Shown here: piece by piece, positions 11,180-20,809 of the stretch | How positions within the stretch are numbered: the stretch's first letter is position 1 | Layout of the letters: the number at the start of each line of letters is the position of its first letter | DNA from: Trichoderma breve | Lineage: Eukaryota > Ascomycota > Sordariomycetes > Hypocreales > Hypocreaceae | DNA: 64,000 nucleotides | NCBI RefSeq assembly: GCF_028502605.1 | Contig: NC_079232.1 | Coordinates: 4,898,001 to 4,962,000, forward strand | Direction: 5' to 3' | The notes under the pieces: model-generated | The model's database searches: none | What the model was told of the DNA's origin: nothing | What the model saw: only the letters and a program-made list of their open reading frames with translations | Translations under genes and position numbers: made by a program

Positions 11180-13682
11180 CTAAGAGTCGTATATATTTCC
11201 TTCACCTTCATGATGTCGCCTATAACCTCTTCCTATAGTCATAACCCTGTTAAACGCAGCTCCAATCACTTGAATTCCAGTCAACCCTGCGAGCACCCAC
11301 ATAACACCAGCGATATAGTGCATTCCCTTGCTCTTTAGAACCTCCCCTGACTCGGCTGAGTACAAGCTTCTGACATCTGCTATGCCGAGAACAAGAAATA
11401 CCAGCATGGAATTTGTAGTCGTCCAGGCAATTACAAGAAGGGCTTCAAACATCCGAGCTGCGTTCTGCGGCCTCTCCGCCACCTGCAGCGGCGAAGCCAT
11501 CTTTTGCACCAGTAGAAATCTTCGTTGCTTCATAATGTTAATCTGTTGCTCATATTGTGCTTCAAGCCTCTCGTCGTTTAATGCATCCATTCTGCCCTTG
11601 CCGTTCTGGGTCTCGACCTTGGGAAGTTCGAGAACCGGCTCGGCATCGGCTACAACGTTTCTTAGGTTGAACGTATAGCAGAATGCAAACACGTCAGAGA
11701 CATTGACGAGAAATGGCATGAGGATCAGATATTGTATGGACGAATTGACGATCGGCCAGAGATCTAGATTCAGCAACGAAGCCATCGTCCAGAGCACATA
11801 TATGAAGAGAACCGCGATGCCAAGTGAAGTTGTCGGATCTCCAAATATTTCACCTGGGCTCGATTTATCGAGTCGTTCCTCATGTAAAGACTTGTGCAAC
11901 ATTAGGCAATAGCAAATAAATGCATATCTGAAACACAATGTCAGTACGTGATATACAAGCTTCCAAATATACCCATCGCGCCTATGAGACTTACGTTGTG
12001 ATGCTAAGCCATATCCAAAACAAAATAGTCGGGATTTTCAAGTTCATTTTCCAGGACTTATTCAAAGTAGATACGAATGCCGTTATGAGGGAAACAACAT
12101 ACAACCACTCCAGTACTAAACCTGTCACGTATCCGCCGGTTCCCCAAAAGCCCGGGGATCCTACGCTTGTCGTTAACACCGTAAAGTATATGAATATGTT
12201 GCCTAACGCAAACCATGCGAAAAGCAACTCGACAGATTTAAACGCCAGTTGGATTGTAAAAGCCACCTTCCGAAATATAGAATGGCTGGAGTTGAATATT
12301 TCATGATAATGTGTAATGGCGTAAATCGTATCCAAAAAGTACGCGTTGACCGGTCTACGTCGCATGAAAAGGAGTTCACCGATAGTATCTATTCCATATT
12401 CCATCGCAATCGCCGAAGTGGAATGTCGAATTACCCAACGGGAATTCGGTCTGGTGATCAGCGCAAAGAACACCAAGCGCAAGCTGGCCAGCCTCATGCG
12501 CGCAGCATGTAATGTGGCACCAGATAACGTATCTGGAGGTTCGTTGGCTTCAAAATAGCTGTCCAGAGGACTCTTTCCCGTTTCATCATCTAAGAGGGCT
12601 TCGTATCTGAAGGCGCAGAGCTTAGCAGGCGACACTGGAACAAAGCCAAAGGCCGATTCAAACGGTAGGGTGAGGCAGTTTTGGAGATGCTGCTCGAATT
12701 TGGACGCCGATCCGACAATTTGAAAGATTTCCCAGAAGCTCGTGTTTGGTCTGACTCTGCCACAGACTGCTGCACACATGGGTTCGGCAGCCAAAGCTTG
12801 CCAGAGTTGGTAGATGGCGATACTACCAAGCCTTGTGTCAGACTGGATCGGCACACACATGACCGGGTCCAACACACGAGCAAACCCTCGATATGCCCAT
12901 TTCTCAGAACGAATCATGGTCAAGTTGCGTTCTTGAAGACAGAAGAGTATCTGTATTGGAAACTCGTATTGTTTTGCGGTTAGGTATACTTTGTCGCGAA
13001 CAATCTGAAGGCCGGTCTGGGTTGTGTGCTCATAAAGGTGAGCCACCACATCTCTCCCGTTGACTTGCCGCCTGGCTATGCTCTCTTGGTAGATGCCCAT
13101 ACATGACAACAGGGCTTTCGTTTGCGGGTCTATGTTGTATCTTCCGGCGCTTAGAATGCAAACAACAATGTTCTTCCATGATTGATCTCCCCATTGCTTG
13201 CAGAGGTATTGCACGTTATTGAACACGCGTTCCATTGTCTCAGCAAAGAGTATGTCATCTTCATTGTACATGTAGACGTTGATCATTATTTTGGTACGGC
13301 GTGGAGATACGAAAAGCGTTTGTCTCAACGTGAAGCCTTCATCAATAAACTCATGAGGCTCACAGGTGATGGCCGTGTATCGTGTGTGCGTGAATTCGAT
13401 ATCATCACTCTCGACAGAGCTCCTGAGAGAGGGCGGAATGGGACAATCAATCACAAAATTGCCTTTGTCAAGGAAGAATGGTGTCTTGGTTGGTTGTTGT
13501 CTGGATCGAGCCCCAGTCCGATTATTGGAGTGCCCAGGGGATATTTCATGTTGCTCTACTAGAATTGGCGAACTTTTAGAATCGTGATGTCCTGAGCCTT
13601 GAGGATTTTGAGCTATTGGGTGCTCAGTGTCAATCTCTTCTTCTTGTGGTAATGCATCGTAGCCTGATTTCTGTTGCGACAT
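11180..13682 (-). CDS. Chitin-synthase-like membrane protein lacking catalytic motifs (predicted pseudoenzyme)
   Basis: Two exons on the minus strand, 13682-11995 and 11927-11180 (67-bp intron, GTAAGT...TTTCAG), giving 811 aa. The start ATG 13682 gives MSQQKSGYDALP; 45 residues are open upstream. The fold of division-1 (class I-III) chitin synthases is clear: YNED at 139-142, QILFCLQERN at 244-253, FESAFGFVPVSPAK near 341-354, then five to seven C-terminal membrane segments with QYLILMPFLVNVSDVFAFCYT. Residues conserved in active enzymes are changed: SDGR reads SAGR (178-181), the DVGT-type metal site reads QSDTR (280-284), ACGEI reads VCGRV (306-310), the EDR triad reads SLR (400-402), and QRRRW reads MRRRP (440-444). 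The frame is intact and normally spliced, so this looks like a maintained non-catalytic membrane protein rather than debris. It is divergent from a HET gene. Confidence 0.85.
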
Positions 13683-14188
13683 GATGCTGGTTTCAATGGA
13701 GACTAAACGATGTGAGGATAGGCGTCTCGCGAATTGGCGATAGGCCAGAGTCGGATATATGATGATTGTAAAATCAATTGTAGGCTCTTCATTCTCATTC
13801 TTTTCTTCGCCTAGCACCTTTCTTCATCTTTGAGAGCCGAAATGCAGGCGGGGATGCGGCTGAAAGAGAGGGGTTTCATCACGATGCCTGTCCGCAGTAG
13901 TGATTGAATAGTTCATTTCAGCTGATGCAAAGACCAGTAAAAATTGGCCACAAGCGCACTCAATCCTGATTCGTAACAGCAGATGCATAAGGCGTACTCG
14001 TAGGCAGTGAGTAGCGTGTAGTGTCGATCTATTGATTCCAAGAGGCTGAACTATCTTCGACTCATTATCTTCTGCATAAATAGCAATCCATACATAATCC
14101 TGTCGCGTATATTCCCGTGGTTCGCAGGGTCCGAAGGAGGGAATAAATCTGTGCTGAAGTTGAACAGCACCGTCGACATACTGACACT
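13683..14188. promoter_or_regulatory. Divergent promoter region shared by the chitin-synthase-like and HET genes
   Basis: 506 bp separate the two divergent start codons. The orientation means both promoters must lie here or overlap it, which would allow co-regulation. I see no motif I can name with confidence. Confidence 0.45.
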
Positions 14189-15988
14189 ATGTCTCTGCCA
14201 TATCAATACAGCAAGTTATCTCCAGCGGCAAGTACTCGGATCTTGGAGCTTCAACCATCGCACGAACAGGAAGGCCCGCTACGATGTAAACTGTGTGAGA
14301 TTAATATAGAATCTGATCCATTCTATGAAGCCCTATCATATACCTGGGGCAAGCCAGAGTTCACACAACCACTCATTCTTGATGACGAGTTCGTAATACA
14401 CATCACACCAAATCTTCGCGATGCTCTGTTACGGTTTCGATCTCAACTCAACGTCCGGCGTCTTTGGGTCGATGCCATCTGCATTAACCAGCAAGATGAT
14501 GACGACAAAGCGAAACAAATTCCTCTCATGACGGAGATTTATAGGCGTTGCTCAGGAGTCGTGGTCTGGTTGGGCATTGATGCTCGCGGGTCATCGTCAA
14601 TGGAGGCTGTTAATGCATTTTCTCGACAAATCGATCATCAAGACGATGAGAGCATCATCCAAGAAGACTTGGAGTGCCTTCTTCGCTTACCCTGGTTTAG
14701 TCGACGCTGGATTGTCCAGGAGGTCGTTCTCAACCCAAACGTAACTCTTTTCTGCGGCGAATCGCAGATGCCGTGGCTTCGTCTCCTCCAGGTGGTTCGG
14801 AATAGTCAAAATGTCAGCGAACTACTGTCGGTGGTGAAGACGATGGAGTCTATTTGGATATATCACTGTCTCGGAATCGAGGCTAGTTCTCAAGCACCTC
14901 TAAGGCTTTTAGACCTCCTCTCCGTTTTATCTGAACTGGGATGCGTGGACGCCCGCGACCGTATATACGCACTCGCTGGTCTTGCTTCCGATACATTCCT
15001 CACTCAGCCCGGTGAAGTAAGTCGGGATCCGAGAGAGATTAAAGTCGCTGTGAGCTATAACACACCGGCCGAAAACTTATACATGGATCTCATTACCACG
15101 AACTTCCGCTGCTTCGACTATCGAGATCTTCTCAAGCACACCGATCTTAGGGCAGACGGATTGCGCTTGGGCGGACTCTCCTCTTGGGTTCCTGACTGGA
15201 GGCTGCCAGTAGTTAGACAGACGCTATCAGGGGGTTGGAATCTCGAGGGGTCACCCAAAGTATCGCTTGATGCTGATTCGAAGGCTCTACACATTGAGTT
15301 CCGAAAGAAACAGGGCGATCCTGGGTATATGATCCATGGATCAATTGAGAAGGTCTCAAATGACTTTCCCCTCAATGCCTCTCCGAATGCCATCATAGAT
15401 TGGATTAAAGAAGTTTGGGATCTCTTACTCGGATGGGCTACGGCAGCAACTCGGGAGCTCTTGATACACCAGCTCGGAATGATCTTCTTCCAAGACCACA
15501 TGAGAGACGAGTGGTCCAAAGCAGTCGCCAATTATGATTGGCAAATGTACTACTTTAAGGGTTATGCAGAATTCACGGAGATGATGCTGAAAGGGTCGGA
15601 ATATTCTCAGGACGAGAAATTGTTCACGTTGCTTAAACGCACCATGGAAGGCCGTCGGCTCTTTCTATTATCGCCTAAGCCTGGGCGACCGACATCAAGC
15701 AACGATGAATCCAAGTCTATCAGCACCTCTGACCGGCCTGCAATCGGAATAGGCCCGTCACACGCACAATCTGGTGACCTTGTCTGTACTAGAAACACCA
15801 CCACAAAGACATGGGCCGGGATTTCACACGCTTGTACAGCCGACTCTACTTTCTTGCTTCGCGAGACTGGACATAGTGCGACACAAGATAGATTTTTCTA
15901 TATAGGCGAGGCTAGGGCTAATCGACGCCATGCTGAAGGCGCAATTTGGGGAACAGGGCACAAGCTACACTCCATCATGTTATGTTAA
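14189..15988 (+). CDS. HET-domain protein (heterokaryon-incompatibility type)
   Basis: Intron-free, 599 aa, ATG 14189. The N-terminal HET domain (about 46-185) is textbook: YEALSYTWGKPEF, then RRLWVDAICINQQDDDDKAK, IPLMTEIYRRCSGVVVWLG, and LLRLPWFSRRWIVQEVVLNP. HET domains are death-inducing or TIR-like signalling modules of fungal non-self recognition. The remaining 400 residues carry the loosely conserved tail of this family, with GCVDARDRIYALAGLASD near 251-268 and a terminal block GDLVCTRNTT...RFFYIGEAR. No NACHT, WD40 or ankyrin region is present, so the protein is of the stand-alone HET type and its trigger is unknown. It is divergent from the chitin-synthase-like gene and convergent with the SLATT gene. 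Confidence 0.92.
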   Translation: MSLPYQYSKLSPAASTRILELQPSHEQEGPLRCKLCEINIESDPFYEALSYTWGKPEFTQPLILDDEFVIHITPNLRDALLRFRSQLNVRRLWVDAICINQQDDDDKAKQIPLMTEIYRRCSGVVVWLGIDARGSSSMEAVNAFSRQIDHQDDESIIQEDLECLLRLPWFSRRWIVQEVVLNPNVTLFCGESQMPWLRLLQVVRNSQNVSELLSVVKTMESIWIYHCLGIEASSQAPLRLLDLLSVLSELGCVDARDRIYALAGLASDTFLTQPGEVSRDPREIKVAVSYNTPAENLYMDLITTNFRCFDYRDLLKHTDLRADGLRLGGLSSWVPDWRLPVVRQTLSGGWNLEGSPKVSLDADSKALHIEFRKKQGDPGYMIHGSIEKVSNDFPLNASPNAIIDWIKEVWDLLLGWATAATRELLIHQLGMIFFQDHMRDEWSKAVANYDWQMYYFKGYAEFTEMMLKGSEYSQDEKLFTLLKRTMEGRRLFLLSPKPGRPTSSNDESKSISTSDRPAIGIGPSHAQSGDLVCTRNTTTKTWAGISHACTADSTFLLRETGHSATQDRFFYIGEARANRRHAEGAIWGTGHKLHSIMLC

Positions 15989-16472
15989 GCATGCTAGACC
16001 TCCCAAGTCATTTCACGGGTGATAGGCAGGCAAAACCTGGCGAGATGAGGTGAGACGTCAAATGGCTATATTTATCTATGAAGCTTGAACACGAACAATT
16101 AGGACAATCAATTACAACAATTTCTGTCAGAAAAAGCAGGACAAAATTCCCTCCAGCTCGATACATAAAAGTTAAACACAGTCTCCACAACACTCAATCA
16201 TATGATGAAACAAAAGGACACTCATGATCCTCAACCCATCTCCATGCTGCTCCCGTTGACTTGACTCGAATCTCGCTAGAGCAATAGCCGTAGTATAATG
16301 TTTGCAAAGTGTTAAGGACGTTCGAGCCGAATAAGCGCAGATGGTATATGATATAAACCGTGTCATTCATCTTTGAAAGATGGATCTATAAATGACAAAG
16401 ACAATCTTGAGGAAAGGGAAATCAGAGGTGGTGACTGCGTATGTGCCGCACCGATTCAATTAGCATTAGACA
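15989..16472. other. Convergent intergenic region between the HET and SLATT genes
   Basis: 484 bp between two stop codons. AT-rich 3' UTR sequence; no coding region is supported. Confidence 0.5.
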
Positions 16473-17336
16473 TTATTTTCCACCGGGTGAAGTGTCAGTA
16501 TCGGCGAGTTGCTTCGCCACGGAAGGCGGAGGGCTCGTTTGGATCAGACCTCCGGATCTTTGGTCTGCTTGCTGGGCATTTCGAGGTTGCATGTAGTTGG
16601 CCGGTAAATTGGCAGACACCGTTGCCTTGGCGTCCTGGTACAAATCGAAGCACTCCGCGAGAATCTGGTCAGCAGTTTGGTCCGCTGGAGCAATACCAGA
16701 GTCGAGGATTTCCTTGATGTGGTCTTCGAGTGCTTCGAACTCGGATTTGTCGTACCGATATCGATCAGGCAATCCACTGTTCTGCAAAAATGCAAGGAGG
16801 CCAGCGATGACAGTGTTTGCAGCTCCCAGAACCGTGATTGGAGTACCTTGCGAAAAGGACATGGAGCCAAGAGCCGTCAGCGTCGCCCCAATGAAGAGCT
16901 GCAGCAGCATCAAGATCCATCTGATGCCACTAGAGGCATGGTGTAGGTAGAAGAACTTGGTGCGCTGAGTCACAGTATCCTTGTATAAACCCCGAGGCAT
17001 GCCCCTGGGTGGCCAAACCCAACTGGTTGGATGAATGGGTGTATGCTGCTCCCGATCCCGAATGCCGCCTATTCCGTGAGCAACGACGCCCCATTCTGTA
17101 GGCGAAAGGAACCTATGACGAGGTGTGTGGTGGTGATGCTCATCTCCTGGAGACCTGTGAGGCTTGGGCGGCGAAGGATCCTTAGGAGGGCCACTGGGCA
17201 CTGGGGCCATAAGCTTGGGAAGATCCCCATGAGTATGAGAGCCTGTAGACGGCACAGGAGGGTTTTTGGTCCCCACGGAAAGAGGAGGAAGCGTGGGAGC
17301 TTCGGTGCTTGGATGTCCCTTTGCTGGCTTGGACAT
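16473..17336 (-). CDS. Fungal SLATT-domain protein (two-TM, effector-like)
   Basis: Intron-free, 287 aa from the ATG at 17336 (MSKPAKGHPSTEAPTLPPLS). The longer open frame to 17474 starts with TTG and is rejected. Residues 1-75 are Pro/His-rich and disordered. A conserved block WGVVAHGIGGIRDRE and GMPRGLYKDTVTQRTKFFY (about 82-130) precedes two membrane segments: about 137-157 (GIRWILMLLQLFIGATLTAL) and about 166-185 (PITVLGAANTVIAGLLAFLQ). An amphipathic acidic helix (YDKSEFEALEDHIKEIL) follows. This is the arrangement of the fungal SLATT domain (SMODS and SLOG-associating two-TM effector). Prokaryotic SLATT proteins are predicted pore-forming effectors of nucleotide-signalling defence systems. 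No activity is established for most fungal members. Its neighbour across a convergent junction is a HET gene. Confidence 0.85.
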   Translation of the reverse strand: MSKPAKGHPSTEAPTLPPLSVGTKNPPVPSTGSHTHGDLPKLMAPVPSGPPKDPSPPKPHRSPGDEHHHHTPRHRFLSPTEWGVVAHGIGGIRDREQHTPIHPTSWVWPPRGMPRGLYKDTVTQRTKFFYLHHASSGIRWILMLLQLFIGATLTALGSMSFSQGTPITVLGAANTVIAGLLAFLQNSGLPDRYRYDKSEFEALEDHIKEILDSGIAPADQTADQILAECFDLYQDAKATVSANLPANYMQPRNAQQADQRSGGLIQTSPPPSVAKQLADTDTSPGGK

Positions 17337-18300
17337 GATGGGCTGGAGATGCTGCCACGATTGAAGGAATAGGGACAGGAACAGGAACAGGATTCTGGGG
17401 CTGTGGTCTGCCGGGTTGGACACTGGGCTCGAGCAATACCAAGAACTCCGTGTGTGAAGCACAAAAGAAGACAAAAAGACGATGAAAGTGAGGAGCCATG
17501 GCTCCAGTGAGAGAGAGAAAAGTAATTTCGTCGATGTCGGCTAATTCTTCGTCTGGATCGGCGGAAAGAAAGAGGCAGAGAGCGTGCTGGGCTCAACATC
17601 TGCAAAAGCTCCTACCTGTCATTGAAATGCAGCAGAGTACCTGCGCATCAAGCTGCTTTGACACATGGCGAGACGAGAATAAGCGAAGGCATGACATCAG
17701 CTTTTCCTTTGGCGATTAGTTGCTATCGCGCAACACGAGAAGCAGTAGAGAAAGGAGAAGGGCATCTCGACCTGCATGGAAGGACAGACCACTTGTAATG
17801 TTGACCGGTGAATGCAAAAGGGGGCATCATATGCGTGGTGAAGAAGGCATGGAGTGGCATATAATTTGGAAAATCTATCTACCATTACGGCTCTGCGCGC
17901 GCATGGATGTCACATGTAAGTCATGCTTGCTGGATATTGTGAGGTTAGGTAGCGTTCGATAGAAGGCAATCCATCCGACGAACAGCTGGATTATTTATTC
18001 TCTCAAGCACATGTGACGCAACCAGATGGATATTCGAGCTGTGAAATTTTGCAAAATATATTATTCGTTTGAGATGAGCATTACATGTTACTCCCTTGGA
18101 AGCTTACATGAATGAACGGCACCATTGAGGCACGCACAGTAGTGCCAGGTTTAGATGGTGGGGCTGGCTGTTTCACCGCCCTGAAGCATGTGGCAGAATA
18201 TTAAAAAAATTGTGGGTTCTAGAGCTTTGCAGACTTGAAGCTTTTCTCAGTCATCAGGATCGCAAACAGTTTGTTGCCCAAAGGTGCAGCTGGATATTGC
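17337..18300. other. Divergent intergenic region between the SLATT and trm1 genes
   Basis: About 1 kb that must contain both promoters. No ATG-initiated coding region with a recognisable domain is present. The frame of trm1 is open back to 18235 but begins there with TTG. Confidence 0.5.
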
Positions 18301-20355
18301 ATGTTTCGCTGCACTTCTTCCCTAAAGCTTCTGCTGCGTCTTCCGGGAACAGTGAGACCTGCCAGTCCCTGCGGTAGTATCGTCCCGAAAGTCAACACAC
18401 TCACGACCCGGCGCCTTATTAGCAGAAATTCTCCCAATTGGTCTTCTTCAATTGCGCCAATGGCAGGCACCGTCGAAGTTGAAACCGTGGAGAAGGATGG
18501 GAAGCAGTTCCGCGTGGTAAAGGAAGGCAAGGCGACCATCCTGGTGCCTCAGGGCGCCAAGATTGGAGAGGACCGAGGAGAGGTGCAGCAGGTGTTTTAC
18601 AATCCGATCCAGCAGTACAACCGAGACCTGTCTGTTCTTGCCATCAAGACATATGGAGAAGATATATTGGCGAAAAGGAAAGAGAAGATTCTGGCAAGAT
18701 CGAATAAGCACAGCAAAAAGCGAAAGCGAGACGAGAAAGATGACGGCAACAATTCAATCGAGACAGAAGCGACGGCGGACGTGGCGCCAGACGTGGCTAC
18801 TGAAGCCTTAGATGAGCAGAAGGGTCACAAATCAACATTTAGAATGCTGGACGCCTTGTCGGCATCTGGATTGAGAGCGCTGAGATATGGCCATGAACTC
18901 CCTTTTGTTACTTCTATCAACGCAAACGACCTCTCCAAATCGGCGGCCGAGTCTATCAAGCTCAATGTGAATCACAACGGTCTCGACGATATAATCTCAG
19001 TAACGAACGAAGATGCTCTTGCGCACATGTACCGCGCAATCGCAGATGGTCTCTCCAAGAGGGATCGTCACGGAAATCCCACAAAGTCTCACAAATTTGA
19101 TGTCATCGACCTAGATCCGTACGGCACTGCAGCACCCTTTTTCGACGCCGCATTACAATCCGTTAGAGATGATGGAGGCCTGCTTTGCATCACCTGCACT
19201 GATAGTGCTGTTTGGGCGGGCCATAGCTACTGCGAAAAGACGTTTGCCCTGTACGGCGGTACCCCTATCAAGGGAATGCATTCGCACGAAGCTGGCTTGA
19301 GGTTGATTCTGAATGCTGTTGCGACTTCTGGCGCCCGATATGGTCTGGCCATCGAACCCCTGCTCTCTCTTTCCATCGATTTCTACACAAAAGTTTTCAT
19401 CAAGGTCACCAGATCACCGCAGGCTGTGAAATTCCTGGGGTCCAAAACCATGGTCGTATACAGCTGCGACCACGGATGCTCTGCCTTTGAGACCCAATAT
19501 CTGTTGAGAAGCAAGCCAACGCCTAACAAGAAAGGCAGCGGGTCGTTTTATAAGCACGGCATGGCGGCAGGACCAACAGCTGATAGACACTGCCAGCATT
19601 GCGGCCATGTGATGCATGTCAATGGTCCGATGTACGGAGGTCACATCCACTCGGCAGATTTCATCCAAAAGCTTCTCGATCAAATCCCCAACGCCTCGCC
19701 AGAAGTCTATGGTACTCTCCCGAGATTAGAAGGCATGCTACGAACGGCCTTGGAGGAGATTATTCCGGGACCTGAAGCCGATCCCACCGTGGACCCCAAG
19801 GATGCCCAGCATGCCGAGATTGACCACTGTCCATTCTTTGTTATCCCCTCCAAGCTAGCAACTGTAATTTCTTGTGCTGCCCCGAGCGATGACATGTTCC
19901 GTGGCGCTCTGATACATCTTGGTTATCAAGTTGGGCGAAGCCACTGCCGACCGGGCAGCGTCAAGACGGATGCCCCTTGGTCTACGATTTGGTGGATCAT
20001 GACAGAATGGATCCGTCAAAAATCTCCTATTAAAGCGTCAAAGTTTACACCATTGATGCCTGGCTGGAAGATTCTACATTCTGCCGGGCTAGTTGGTCGA
20101 GAAGATGGAGCACCGCAGGAGCCTGATAGTAACATGGAAGATGTCCAGGCAGATGAAGAGCCTCAGAGCGCAGAGGCAGCGGATAACTCCAATGAGCAAG
20201 TTTCAAGCCCGAGCGAACTAGAGCTGAGGAAAACGCTGGTATTCAACGAGGATCTCGCACGACTGGGTCGCCTACGGGATACCCAGAAACTTGTACGATA
20301 CCAAATGAATCCTCGACCAGACTGGGGACCTTTGTCCAAAGCCAAAGCCCAGTGA
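18301..20355 (+). CDS. trm1: tRNA (guanine26-N2)-dimethyltransferase Trm1
   Basis: Intron-free; 684 aa from ATG 18301, or 631 aa from the in-frame ATG 18460. Trm1 uses S-adenosylmethionine to make m2,2G26 in cytosolic and mitochondrial tRNAs. Seen from the first ATG: an Arg/Ser/Leu-rich, acid-poor leader (MFRCTSSLKLLLRLPGTVRP) that looks mitochondrial, the substrate-fold start (VQQVFYNPIQQYNRDLSVLA), SAM motif FRMLDALSASGLRALRYG, post-I motif SINANDLSK, catalytic motif DVIDLDPYGTAAPFFDAALQ, and a zinc module (CDHGCSAFE ... HCQHCGHV). A nuclear-localisation-like KKRKRDEKDD lies near residue 140. The first ATG has a weak -3 base (T) and the second has G at +4, which suits leaky scanning to make two isoforms, as known for yeast Trm1. 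Confidence 0.93.
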   Translation: MFRCTSSLKLLLRLPGTVRPASPCGSIVPKVNTLTTRRLISRNSPNWSSSIAPMAGTVEVETVEKDGKQFRVVKEGKATILVPQGAKIGEDRGEVQQVFYNPIQQYNRDLSVLAIKTYGEDILAKRKEKILARSNKHSKKRKRDEKDDGNNSIETEATADVAPDVATEALDEQKGHKSTFRMLDALSASGLRALRYGHELPFVTSINANDLSKSAAESIKLNVNHNGLDDIISVTNEDALAHMYRAIADGLSKRDRHGNPTKSHKFDVIDLDPYGTAAPFFDAALQSVRDDGGLLCITCTDSAVWAGHSYCEKTFALYGGTPIKGMHSHEAGLRLILNAVATSGARYGLAIEPLLSLSIDFYTKVFIKVTRSPQAVKFLGSKTMVVYSCDHGCSAFETQYLLRSKPTPNKKGSGSFYKHGMAAGPTADRHCQHCGHVMHVNGPMYGGHIHSADFIQKLLDQIPNASPEVYGTLPRLEGMLRTALEEIIPGPEADPTVDPKDAQHAEIDHCPFFVIPSKLATVISCAAPSDDMFRGALIHLGYQVGRSHCRPGSVKTDAPWSTIWWIMTEWIRQKSPIKASKFTPLMPGWKILHSAGLVGREDGAPQEPDSNMEDVQADEEPQSAEAADNSNEQVSSPSELELRKTLVFNEDLARLGRLRDTQKLVRYQMNPRPDWGPLSKAKAQ

Positions 20356-20809
20356 AAGTAATAAAGCAAGCGACGACGGACGGCATAGTCGGCCTTTAAG
20401 TTAATAAAGGGCATTGCCCACATCAAAAAATCCTGAAATGATCCATTGAAGAGTGTCGACCAAAAGTCTAGATGAACTGAGCCCACTTACATGCCGTGAA
20501 GGATGCGCTTATGTCGAATGTGTGAAACTATGATCCTTTAACAAACCCCCACCAAAGGAAGAGCGGCGAATCATGCCGAATCACGCAATTAAAGCCGGAT
20601 CGCGTGCACCCCGTTGCTGCGACTCAGATGTGACACAAAATTGCTGCGCCAAAGCTCATACCATCAAGGTATGTGATATATACACGAGCCAACTGCCTCT
20701 CATTTAGAGCCCTCTGGGTTTCTCATATTATTACCAACTCTGCCTGCGTTGGTATCGGTTTCAACGAACTTACTCATTTATTTATCGCATTTATCCTTTA
20801 ACCTTTTTA
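20356..20809. other. Intergenic region, 0.45 kb
   Basis: 3' end of trm1 and promoter/leader of the next co-oriented gene. T/C-rich sequence precedes the ATG at 20810. No gene is seen. Confidence 0.5.

Noticed and set aside
17400..17430. Short similarity to 46310-46335 (both read CPTRQTTA on the minus strand)
   Set aside because: About two dozen bases with several mismatches and no flanking similarity; too short to call a repeat family.
17337..17474. N-terminal extension of the SLATT protein with a hydrophobic stretch
   Set aside because: It begins with TTG and reads like C/T-rich leader; the ATG at 17336 is preferred.
18235..18300. Upstream extension of trm1 starting MKLFSV
   Set aside because: The codon at 18235 is TTG; the first ATG in frame is 18301.
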